Source: Candidatus Aenigmatarchaeota archaeon
GTDB taxonomy: Archaea; Aenigmatarchaeota; Aenigmatarchaeia; QMZP01; JAFGSV01
DNA: 5,414 bases
Direction of reading: 5' to 3'
NCBI GenBank assembly: GCA_020343635.1
Contig: CP070804.1
Location: 468,414 to 473,827, forward strand
The position numbers were made by a program, and so were the translations under genes. Below the pieces are notes generated by a model. That model was not told where the DNA came from. It made no database searches and saw nothing but the letters and a program-made list of their open reading frames with translations. This document shows positions 1 through 4,342 of this stretch, piece after piece; the first letter of the stretch is position 1; each line of letters opens with the position of its first letter.

Positions 1-300
1 ATGAGAAGAAACCCCCTGTTCAGGATCAGTCAGACATCTGTTTATATAGCTTACAGTGTCCAAGTAACCACTTCTGACCTTTCCGGTAATTTCGGGATCT
101 GTGAAAAGATGGTGAAAAATTCTATCCTTCCCCGCCCGTGAAAATGCACAGTCACCCCTCAAAGGCAGGCATATCTTGTCGGTTTGGTCATTTAATACGT
201 AACCGTCAGAAAGTCTTATCACACGCGTGTCAGCTACCATCACTGTGCACGGATTTCCTGTTACCGGATTTACAGCGTAAGTCGCGATTGAGGTCGTCAT
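1..300 (-). CDS. Partial proteasome-fold (Ntn-hydrolase-like) protein, N-terminal 100 residues
   Basis: The minus strand is open from ATG at 300-298 to the window edge, 100 codons without a stop, so the C-terminus is missing. The protein begins M-T-T-S-I-A, resembling mature proteasome beta and HslV N-termini, where removal of Met exposes a catalytic Thr. The stretch VMVADTR (residues 21-27) matches the conserved A-D-T-R strand of beta subunits, with Asp24 at the position of catalytic Asp17. DKICLPLRGDCAFSRAG (41-57) resembles the following strand pair and Gly-rich turn. By my alignment the Lys33 position holds Asp38 or Asn37; the nearest lysine is Lys42. Known family role: N-terminal Thr hydrolases that cleave peptides, usually as oligomeric rings. 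An SD-like AGGTGAT just upstream and an in-frame stop at 330-328 support this start. The CDS is well supported; the family assignment is by motif only, and an inactive or divergent homolog is possible. Confidence 0.6.
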   Translation of the reverse strand, partial: MTTSIATYAVNPVTGNPCTVMVADTRVIRLSDGYVLNDQTDKICLPLRGDCAFSRAGKDRIFHHLFTDPEITGKVRSGYLDTVSYINRCLTDPEQGVSSH

Positions 301-303
301 ATC

Positions 304-310
304 ATCACCT
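304..310 (-). promoter_or_regulatory. Shine-Dalgarno for the proteasome-like gene
   Basis: On the minus strand AGGTGAT lies 3 nt before the ATG at 300. It matches the 16S rRNA 3' end complement (AGGTGATC) and decides the start. The spacing is short but usable. Confidence 0.6.
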
Positions 311-321
311 GATAAATTCCA

Positions 322-339
322 ATATATTTATTATTAAAT
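322..339 (-). promoter_or_regulatory. A/T-rich promoter of the proteasome-like gene
   Basis: Read on the minus strand this contains TTTAATAA followed by TAAATATAT, both archaeal TATA-box-like. Depending on which is used, transcription would start close to the ATG or a few bases upstream of the SD. The whole divergent interval 311-366 is almost pure A/T, so the exact box cannot be chosen by eye. Confidence 0.45.
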
Positions 340-357
340 AGTAATTAAATTATTGTA

Positions 358-365
358 TTTATAAA
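358..365 (+). promoter_or_regulatory. TATA box of the PEBP lipoprotein gene
   Basis: TTTATAAA is centred about 53 bp upstream of the ATG at 415. With the usual archaeal spacing of about 25 bp to the transcription start, this gives a leader of roughly 25-30 nt, unlike the leaderless genes elsewhere in the window. No SD precedes the first ATG. Confidence 0.6.
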
Positions 366-414
366 GGTTTCTCTCTGGCATAAACAATTTTAATCTATTA
401 TTCAAGAATAGAAC

Positions 415-948
415 ATGAAACCCGTCCTGATTATTCTGCTTGCGGTGATCATGGTTTCAGGATGCACGAGCCAGATTCAACAAGAGGAGGTTACGGATAT
501 GGGAGAACTAAGGCTTACAAGTCCCGCATTTACGGACAATTCAATGATCCCTGCGAAGTTCACGTGCCAGGGTGAAGATGTAAATCCACAGCTGGATATA
601 GGCGGCGCTCCCGGCGATGTCAGGAGCTTTGTGCTCATAATGGACGATCCCGACGCACCCATGGGGACATGGGACCACTGGGTCGTCTTCAACATTCCGC
701 CCGAGACCACGACCATTCAGGAGAACAGCGTGCCGGCAGGTGCCGTCCAGGGAAGGAACAGCTGGGGAAACAGCGAATGGGGAGGACCTTGTCCCCCGAG
801 TGGTGTGCACAGGTACGTCTTCAAGCTGTACGCCCTCGACTCTAGGCTGGAGCTGGACCACAGCGCCACCAAGGCTGACGTAGAAAATGCTATGAAGGCG
901 CACATCCTCAGTGAGGCCACGCTGACGGGAATGTATCAGAAGTCGTGA
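415..948 (+). CDS. PEBP/YbhB-family (Raf-kinase-inhibitor-like) lipoprotein
   Basis: The product is 177 residues and belongs clearly to the phosphatidylethanolamine-binding protein family, prokaryotic YbhB/YbcL branch. Diagnostic motifs are visible: DDPDAP at 77-82, DHWV at 87-90, NSWG at 115-118 and GPCPPSGVHRY at 124-134; together these form the anion/ligand pocket in known structures. The biochemical role of prokaryotic members is poorly defined; ligand binding or protease/kinase inhibition has been proposed for the family. Residues 1-17 form a short lipoprotein signal: basic Lys2, hydrophobic stretch 4-14, lipobox V-S-G-C with Cys17 as the predicted lipidated residue. That predicts a mature protein tethered outside the cytoplasmic membrane. 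The PEBP fold starts at about residue 31, where cytosolic YbhB proteins usually begin. A strong SD-like GAGGAGG sits before Met29, so a second, signal-less product is possible. The gene converges on the small minus-strand gene ending 15 bp downstream. Confidence 0.95.
   Translation: MKPVLIILLAVIMVSGCTSQIQQEEVTDMGELRLTSPAFTDNSMIPAKFTCQGEDVNPQLDIGGAPGDVRSFVLIMDDPDAPMGTWDHWVVFNIPPETTTIQENSVPAGAVQGRNSWGNSEWGGPCPPSGVHRYVFKLYALDSRLELDHSATKADVENAMKAHILSEATLTGMYQKS
484..490 (+). promoter_or_regulatory. SD-like GAGGAGG before internal Met29 of the PEBP gene
   Basis: GAGGAGG lies 8 nt before the in-frame ATG at 499-501 (Met29), near-ideal spacing. Starting there would give a 149-residue PEBP without the lipoprotein signal. 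The same bases encode Glu-Glu, so chance is possible. Confidence 0.4.
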
Positions 949-963
949 TTATTGGATTAAGAC

Positions 964-1167
964 TTATCCATGAGTATGGAGTTCGGGATTTTCTTCTACA
1001 TCTTCGGCGGTATTCCGTAATTTTTCAATTCTCGTTCTGAATCTATGTCTATCAAGTGTAAGTCGTAAACGTTCCGGTAGCAAAAAATATGGGGCTGTCC
1101 TTAAATATTCTCCATATTCAACTAATCGAGATGCGTAATTTCCTAAGTTTGTTGTTAATTTTGCCAT
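964..1167 (-). CDS. Small basic protein of unknown function (67 aa)
   Basis: I do not recognise this 67-residue protein. Its middle is strongly basic and helical in character (about residues 33-51: repeated Leu-Arg and Arg-x-Arg, then IEKLR). An acidic stretch AEDVEENPE (54-62) and a His-rich tail HTHG follow. There is no signal peptide or membrane segment. The minus-strand reading is preferred over the overlapping plus-strand frame (1089-1280) because a good TATA box, CTTTAAAAAG, is centred 25-26 bp upstream of this ATG, the spacing for a leaderless transcript. The gene converges with the PEBP gene and diverges from the 77-residue gene at 1318. It looks A/T-richer than the PEBP gene, which suggests a lineage-specific or acquired gene. 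A nucleic-acid-binding role would be a guess from charge alone. Confidence 0.6.
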   Translation of the reverse strand: MAKLTTNLGNYASRLVEYGEYLRTAPYFLLPERLRLTLDRHRFRTRIEKLRNTAEDVEENPELHTHG

Positions 1168-1187
1168 ACATACAATGGACAGATAAC

Positions 1188-1197
1188 CTTTTTAAAG
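1188..1197 (-). promoter_or_regulatory. TATA box of the 67-aa gene
   Basis: On the minus strand CTTTAAAAAG is centred about 25 bp upstream of the ATG at 1167, predicting a transcript that starts at or within a base or two of the start codon. Confidence 0.6.
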
Positions 1198-1278
1198 CTA
1201 TTGCCCTTTACCCCGATTCAGGTATATTCCTCTCTAAGCAGACGCTTTTAACATCCTCGACAGTTGACGAAAAGCTAT

Positions 1279-1293
1279 GACATATTTTTAAAA
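1279..1293 (+). promoter_or_regulatory. TATA/BRE promoter of the 77-aa gene
   Basis: GACATATTTTTAAA followed by A has its TATA core centred about 29 bp before the ATG at 1318. The first 14 bases recur exactly at 1569-1582 upstream of the next gene. No SD is present, so the transcript is probably leaderless or nearly so. Confidence 0.65.
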
Positions 1294-1317
1294 GGGTACC
1301 TGGAAATAGCTTAAAAG

Positions 1318-1551
1318 ATGAACGGATTTAATACAGGAAGAGTATATCTTGTGACCCCGACATCTGGTGCGCTAATGGAAGCAGGAGTTATCAGTCCACA
1401 TCCGGTTGTAGAAGTAGAACCGGGAGCTTATTTGGATATTGTGCCAGATGCTGTTCCTTTGGGTGATGATTTGTTTGGCTATCATTTGCCGCTCACACAT
1501 GACCAGATAGATTGTTTTAAAGCCAGAAAATTACAAGTTGACACCCTGTAG
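1318..1551 (+). CDS. Small protein of unknown function (77 aa)
   Basis: I do not recognise this 77-residue protein. It has the look of a compact, beta-rich soluble domain: alternating hydrophobic residues in RVYLVTP (8-14), PVVEVEPGAYLDIVP (29-43), and a DDLFGYHLPLTHDQ segment (50-63) with two histidines (56, 61) and several acids. It ends with a basic KARK stretch (68-71) and has one Cys (66). No signal peptide or membrane helix is seen. Support for being real: a strong TATA element at leaderless distance, balanced amino-acid composition, and no better frame on the other strand. It lies 51 bp upstream of the six-helix membrane protein gene, which has its own copy of the same promoter element, so the two may be controlled alike without being an operon. 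Confidence 0.65.
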   Translation: MNGFNTGRVYLVTPTSGALMEAGVISPHPVVEVEPGAYLDIVPDAVPLGDDLFGYHLPLTHDQIDCFKARKLQVDTL

Positions 1552-1554
1552 AGT

Positions 1555-1564
1555 GATTATAATC
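1555..1564 (+). repeat. 10-bp perfect palindrome upstream of the membrane protein gene
   Basis: GATTATAATC is its own reverse complement and lies between the stop of the 77-aa gene and the TATA box at 1569-1582. TATAATC recurs just before the ATG at 1603. It could be an operator half-site pair, but A/T-rich palindromes of this length also arise by chance. Confidence 0.25.
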
Positions 1565-1568
1565 CGGG

Positions 1569-1582
1569 GACATATTTTTAAA
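1569..1582 (+). promoter_or_regulatory. TATA/BRE promoter of the six-helix membrane protein gene
   Basis: GACATATTTTTAAA has its core centred about 24-25 bp upstream of the ATG at 1603, giving a leaderless transcript. It is identical over 14 bp to the promoter at 1279-1292. Confidence 0.65.
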
Positions 1583-1602
1583 TCGGAGAGTCAAGTATAA
1601 TC

Positions 1603-2415
1603 ATGGTTGATTACGGAAAGACGCTCTCGGGTGCTGTCAGATTCTCTCTACTCCCGAAAAGATGGCTCCCTTTCTTCATACTTGACGCCGCATTTGCAAC
1701 ATCCGTGCTCGCATATGTTCTGGCCAACATTTCCGTGTTCCAGAGTATTTTCGCCGGAAACGCCACCGACGTTTTGGTCATAACCTCAATACTCGGAATT
1801 GTTTTGATCTTCGGCCTGGGCTTCATAGTATGGGTGCTTATCAAGATTTTCATATCAGGTGCGGTCATCCACCAGTCTCTGAAGCCGCCAGAGTTCAGAC
1901 AGAGCTGGACGGTCTCGAAGAACAGATACCTCTCTCTTCTGGTGGTATCAGCTATTGTGGGGATAATATCAGCTATTGTGGGGATGGTGCCCTACGTAGG
2001 CTGGGTGTTCTCAATCATCGTGGGCCTGATGTTCTTCTTCGCACTGCCTCCAGTAATCGTGGACAAGATGAGCTTCGACAGGGCACTGAACACCGCTTAC
2101 AACATCTTCAGGAAAAAGACTGTTGATGTGTTCATAATATGGCTGATCGTTGCCATCATAACCGGGATGATAATCTTCGTGTTCGCTGTCCCTGCAATGC
2201 TTATTGTTCTCGGTGCAATGCTTCCGCAGCTGATAGGGGCCCCGGGGGAAATCGGGGGCGCAGAGTTCCTGTCCATAGTGGTTTCCAGCGGGTGGTCTCT
2301 GTTCCCTGCCGTGCTCATTTTCCTTGTCGGATCCTCAATAGCTGCAGTCTTCGGGCTTCACGCACAGACCCACTTCTACATGCAGCTCAGGAAGAAGGGC
2401 GCTCTTAAGAAATGA
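1603..2415 (+). CDS. Six-helix integral membrane protein, unknown function
   Basis: The product is 270 residues and very hydrophobic, with about six membrane segments near residues 22-42, 57-82, 110-130, 132-152, 174-205 and 233-252. A conserved-looking cytosolic segment VDKMSFDRALNTAYNIFRKK (153-172) lies between helices 4 and 5. This 'hydrophobic pair, then F-x-x-A-L-x-x-A-Y-x-x-F-R/K-K' layout resembles archaeal membrane families such as DUF4013 and the membrane domain attached to some glycerophosphodiester phosphodiesterases; I give the resemblance only, not a firm family. No catalytic motif is visible. The C-terminus is basic (RKKGALKK), presumably cytosolic. Helix 3 contains a recent in-frame 7-residue duplication (115-121 and 122-128). 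The gene has its own leaderless promoter and no obvious operon partner; the next gene starts 63 bp downstream with a separate TATA box. The start is supported by promoter spacing. Confidence 0.85.
   Translation: MVDYGKTLSGAVRFSLLPKRWLPFFILDAAFATSVLAYVLANISVFQSIFAGNATDVLVITSILGIVLIFGLGFIVWVLIKIFISGAVIHQSLKPPEFRQSWTVSKNRYLSLLVVSAIVGIISAIVGMVPYVGWVFSIIVGLMFFFALPPVIVDKMSFDRALNTAYNIFRKKTVDVFIIWLIVAIITGMIIFVFAVPAMLIVLGAMLPQLIGAPGEIGGAEFLSIVVSSGWSLFPAVLIFLVGSSIAAVFGLHAQTHFYMQLRKKGALKK
1946..1985 (+). repeat. Tandem repeat of 21 bp inside the membrane protein gene
   Basis: A 19-bp sequence beginning TATCAGCTATTGTGG occurs exactly at 1946-1964 and 1967-1985, period 21 bp. It encodes VSAIVGI-ISAIVGM (residues 115-128), two copies of a seven-residue Gly-zipper-like unit in a membrane helix. 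Exact DNA identity, including silent positions, indicates a recent duplication or conversion. Confidence 0.9.
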
Positions 2416-2447
2416 GAGCAGATGATGTCAGTTGAGAAACCGTTGTG

Positions 2448-2456
2448 CTTATAAAA
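2448..2456 (+). promoter_or_regulatory. TATA box of the 71-aa gene
   Basis: CTTATAAAA is centred about 27 bp upstream of the ATG at 2479, giving a leaderless transcript. A weaker A/T box (ATATATTTTA, about 2492-2501) lies the same distance before the internal ATG at 2521, so the start is not fully fixed. Confidence 0.6.
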
Positions 2457-2478
2457 TTATTCCCCGAATGTTTAAAAC

Positions 2479-2694
2479 ATGTATCTGTTCAGATATATTT
2501 TATTGAACCCATCAAAATCAATGAATCCTAGATACCGCTCGGAAGATTTCGAGAATATATTGAAATGGGAAGGGGTGGAATTTAGAAGGGGGGACGAAGG
2601 CTGGGGGGTCCCTGAATTCGACACACCACGTCCGCTTCCTCCGAAAGCCCGTAAAGCGCTTAAGAGAGCCGGATACATAGCGCAGCGAAGATAG
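2479..2694 (+). CDS. Small basic protein, paralog A of an unrecognised family (71 aa)
   Basis: The function is unknown. Residues 23-63 align without gaps to residues 33-73 of the next gene's product, with 13 identities in 41 positions by my count. The shared pattern is D-[FY]-x2-[IV]-L-x4-V-x-F-x7-G-[VM]-P-E-[FI]-[DE]-T-x2-P-L-x2-K-x-R-K, then a G-[YF]-[IV]-A end. The protein is basic at its C-terminus (KARKALKRAGYIAQRR) and has no predicted membrane helix. It lacks the roughly 27-residue C-terminal extension of paralog B. Met1 is chosen because of the TATA box at leaderless distance; Met15 (2521) is an alternative that would still keep the whole conserved core. Both copies being retained, each with its own promoter, argues that this is a real family. 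A basic, compact, Pro/Gly-containing core would suit nucleic-acid or protein binding, but that is speculation. Confidence 0.65.
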   Translation: MYLFRYILLNPSKSMNPRYRSEDFENILKWEGVEFRRGDEGWGVPEFDTPRPLPPKARKALKRAGYIAQRR

Positions 2695-2712
2695 GAAGAA
2701 GAGTAAAAGTCA

Positions 2713-2726
2713 TTTTCTACTTTTTT
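2713..2726 (+). terminator. T-rich archaeal-type terminator after paralog A
   Basis: Two T runs (T4 at 2713-2716 and T6 at 2721-2726) begin about 20 bp after the stop codon. Archaeal RNA polymerase terminates at U-rich tracts without needing a hairpin. Position between two separately promoted genes fits. Confidence 0.5.
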
Positions 2727-2729
2727 CAT

Positions 2730-2745
2730 CCGATAATCCGATAAT
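2730..2745 (+). repeat. Two tandem copies of CCGATAAT
   Basis: CCGATAAT is repeated directly and exactly, just upstream of the TATA box for paralog B. It may be a regulator site or simple slippage. Confidence 0.4.
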
Positions 2746-2751
2746 AACCTA

Positions 2752-2760
2752 TTTATAAAA
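2752..2760 (+). promoter_or_regulatory. TATA box of the 106-aa gene
   Basis: TTTATAAAA is centred about 25 bp before the ATG at 2781, the leaderless spacing. No SD is present. Confidence 0.65.
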
Positions 2761-2780
2761 TCAAGTCCTCTATTTATAGC

Positions 2781-3101
2781 ATGCCTGGCTCTATATATAT
2801 TGACCCCTCGGATAACGGAGCAGGACCGGAAAAGTGGCATTACCGCCTGCTTTTGGTGGAGAGGAGGCCCAGGGGGGATTACAGACGGGTACTGAGAAGA
2901 GCAAGAGTGAAATTTACAGATAATGAAGGTTCACTTGGTATGCCTGAAATAGAGACGAGCAATCCACTTAGCAACAAAGTTCGGAAGCGGATTCGGGAGA
3001 GAACAGGCTTTGTTGCATATGAAATTGGAGAACACCCAATATCAGAAATAGGAGCTAATAGGATAGCAGAGGCGTTATATGAGTACGAAACTCGAGAATA
3101 A
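2781..3101 (+). CDS. Small protein, paralog B of the same unrecognised family (106 aa)
   Basis: This 106-residue protein shares the core of the preceding gene's product: D33-Y34, L38, V43-x-F45, G53-M-P-E56, T59, P62-L63, K66-x-R68-K69, then G76-F-V-A79. It carries an extra N-terminal segment with a basic patch ERRPRGDYRRVLRRAR (27-42) and a C-terminal extension (80-106) that looks like an amphipathic helix, IGANRIAEALYEYETRE. No signal, membrane helix or known catalytic motif is visible. The tandem arrangement with paralog A suggests old duplication: protein identity is modest and the DNA has diverged widely. Its last 23 nt overlap the start of the two-helix membrane peptide in another frame, so those two are probably co-transcribed and translationally coupled. 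The start is fixed by a TATA box 25 bp upstream. The function is unknown. Confidence 0.7.
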   Translation: MPGSIYIDPSDNGAGPEKWHYRLLLVERRPRGDYRRVLRRARVKFTDNEGSLGMPEIETSNPLSNKVRKRIRERTGFVAYEIGEHPISEIGANRIAEALYEYETRE

Positions 3102-3270
3102 ACAAATGTACGGCATTGCCGTGGGCACGGTGATGATAATAGCGTCATTCGGGTTCTTCCTGCTGCCCATCATGTTCTCAAACATAGACGCGTTCATCCC
3201 GGTGATGATGTCTATAGCATCCTTCCTGGTGGGGGTGGCGTTCTTTTTCATAGGACTGTCTGAAAAATGA
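3079..3270 (+). CDS. Two-helix membrane peptide (63 aa)
   Basis: The product is 63 residues with two hydrophobic helices, about 11-32 and 38-59, joined by a short loop (FSNIDAF) and ending in a charged SEK tail. No family motif is recognised; many archaea encode such small two-helix proteins. The start at 3079 lies inside the preceding gene (overlap 23 nt) with a weak GAGG about 8 nt upstream. A second candidate start is Met10 at 3106, four bases after the upstream stop, which would suit reinitiation and still keep both helices. No independent TATA box at leaderless distance is evident, unlike the other genes here, so expression probably depends on the promoter at 2752. It converges with the alpha/beta hydrolase gene, leaving only 39 bp between stops. 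Confidence 0.65.
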   Translation: MSTKLENKQMYGIAVGTVMIIASFGFFLLPIMFSNIDAFIPVMMSIASFLVGVAFFFIGLSEK

Positions 3271-3309
3271 AGAAGTGACACTCTAACTATTCTCCGGGAC
3301 ATTCCCCTG

Positions 3310-4173
3310 TTAAAGATTCAGGTATTTGTCGAAGAATTCCACGATCCTTTCTTCGTAGCCGCTTCTGCCCGTATATGCCACGACATGGGGTGCATCCGGA
3401 ACCAGCCAGAGCTCTTTCGGCTCTTTCGCTCTTTCGTACATCAGTTCTGCATCCCCCACTTCCACGAGATGGTCCTTGTCCCCCTGTATTATCATTAATG
3501 CGTTCGGACTGATTTTTTCCACATAGTTTACAGGATTCTCATCCATGTTCATGCCAAACATCCGTGCGAACAGTACCGTTAAATAGCCTAACGGGGGAAG
3601 AACGTTTCCTACAGCCCTGGCGATCAGCCTAGATCTGTCCGCGAAGGCACTGTCCGCAACCACGGCCTTTATGTCGTCCGTCTGGGCAGCTGCGGTTATG
3701 CCAACGGCACCTCCCAGCGAAAAGCCTATCACCCCTATGTTATCCGGGTTCACCCTCTCCTTAACGTATTCAATGGCTGCCTTGAGGTCATTTACCTCGA
3801 GCCACCCGAGACTGGCGAAATCTCCTTCACTTTCTCCATGGGCCCTGAAATCAAAGAGCAGGGTGCTGTATCCGTTCCTGTTCAGCATCTCAGCCACATG
3901 AACGACCTCTCCCTTGTTTGAACCGTGTCCATGGCAGACTATCACCAGCGACCGGGATTCGTTGTTCATAATCAGCCACCCCTTCAGCTGCAAACCGTCA
4001 GAAGAGGTGAAGACAACGCTTTCGTAATTCATTCCGTATTGGGAGGGAGTCGCAACCGGCAGTCTCCTGAACGGGTGGGAAATAGTATATGCCTGAAAGA
4101 GCGGAATGAGCACTACAAATATTGCGATCACAGCCAAAGCAGGCAGAGCCTTGTAAAGAATTTTCCTCATCAT
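3310..4173 (-). CDS. Membrane-anchored alpha/beta-fold hydrolase
   Basis: The 287-residue product is a serine hydrolase of the alpha/beta fold (BAAT/esterase/peptidase S9-like group). Motifs in order: oxyanion-hole HGHG (81-84), DFRAHGESEG (108-117), nucleophile elbow G-F-S-L-G-G with Ser152, candidate acid Asp234 in QGDKDHLV (Asp232 possible), and His263 in APHV. The full triad is present, so it is probably active. The substrate is unknown; relatives cleave esters, thioesters or peptides. An N-terminal hydrophobic helix at about 10-28 after MMRKILYK is a signal anchor and, with few positive charges following, probably places the catalytic domain outside the membrane. Length is normal for the family. 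The start is set by a TATA box 24 bp upstream; the second Met, one codon later, is equally possible. The gene is divergent from the methyltransferase gene and convergent with the small membrane peptide gene. Confidence 0.92.
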   Translation of the reverse strand: MMRKILYKALPALAVIAIFVVLIPLFQAYTISHPFRRLPVATPSQYGMNYESVVFTSSDGLQLKGWLIMNNESRSLVIVCHGHGSNKGEVVHVAEMLNRNGYSTLLFDFRAHGESEGDFASLGWLEVNDLKAAIEYVKERVNPDNIGVIGFSLGGAVGITAAAQTDDIKAVVADSAFADRSRLIARAVGNVLPPLGYLTVLFARMFGMNMDENPVNYVEKISPNALMIIQGDKDHLVEVGDAELMYERAKEPKELWLVPDAPHVVAYTGRSGYEERIVEFFDKYLNL

Positions 4174-4192
4174 TTAACACTTCCATCAGCGT

Positions 4193-4201
4193 CTTTTAAA
4201 G
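4193..4201 (-). promoter_or_regulatory. TATA box of the hydrolase gene
   Basis: On the minus strand CTTTAAAAG is centred about 24 bp upstream of the ATG at 4173, again leaderless spacing. It is nearly the same element as at 1188-1197. Confidence 0.6.
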
Positions 4202-4290
4202 TAGTGCTTAGCGGCACATACAACGAGTTGGCGAGAGTACCTGAACCGTGGTATCAAAGTAGAAACCAAGCGCTTTATTAGCTTAGTATC

Positions 4291-4299
4291 TTATTTATA
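4291..4299 (+). promoter_or_regulatory. TATA box of the methyltransferase gene
   Basis: TTATTTATA is centred about 48 bp upstream of the ATG at 4343. The predicted transcription start is near 4320, giving a leader of about 20 nt that contains an SD. Confidence 0.55.
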
Positions 4300-4315
4300 C
4301 CTTTCATGAAGTTTA

Positions 4316-4332
4316 CATCATTCAATATGATG
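4316..4332 (+). promoter_or_regulatory. Inverted repeat over the predicted methyltransferase transcription start
   Basis: CATCAT and ATGATG form a perfect 6-bp inverted repeat around a 5-nt spacer. It overlaps the predicted transcription start and abuts the SD, so it could be a repressor operator or, if transcribed in full, a small hairpin at the leader's 5' end. Confidence 0.35.
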
Positions 4333-4337
4333 AGGTG
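4332..4337 (+). promoter_or_regulatory. Shine-Dalgarno of the methyltransferase gene
   Basis: GAGGTG lies 5 nt before the ATG at 4343 and fixes the start. It is the clearest SD in the window at a gene start. Confidence 0.75.
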
Positions 4338-4342
4338 TTAAT

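Noticed and set aside
138..341. Plus-strand 67-codon frame beginning MKMHSHPSK
   Set aside because: It lies antisense to the proteasome-like gene, which has motif support, an SD and a long open frame.
541..903. Minus-strand 120-codon frame
   Set aside because: It is antisense to the unmistakable PEBP coding sequence.
1089..1280. Plus-strand 63-codon frame
   Set aside because: It overlaps the minus-strand 67-aa gene, has no TATA box at suitable distance, and covers the divergent promoter region.
3296..3306. GGGA-CAT-TCCC inverted repeat between convergent genes
   Set aside because: A 4-bp stem with a 3-nt loop and no adjacent T run on either strand is too weak to call a terminator.
3411..3436. 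Three near-tandem copies of GCTCTTTCG
   Set aside because: It is coding sequence for a Lys/Glu-rich helix (ERAKEPKEL) in the hydrolase; low-complexity codons explain it, though it could be a slippage site.
3925..4281. Plus-strand 118-codon frame antisense to the hydrolase
   Set aside because: It opposes a well-conserved alpha/beta hydrolase and its composition is not protein-like; a shadow frame.
4202..4290. Possible tRNA or structured RNA in the divergent region
   Set aside because: I could not build an acceptor stem or T-loop consensus; only a short AAGCGCTT palindrome is seen.
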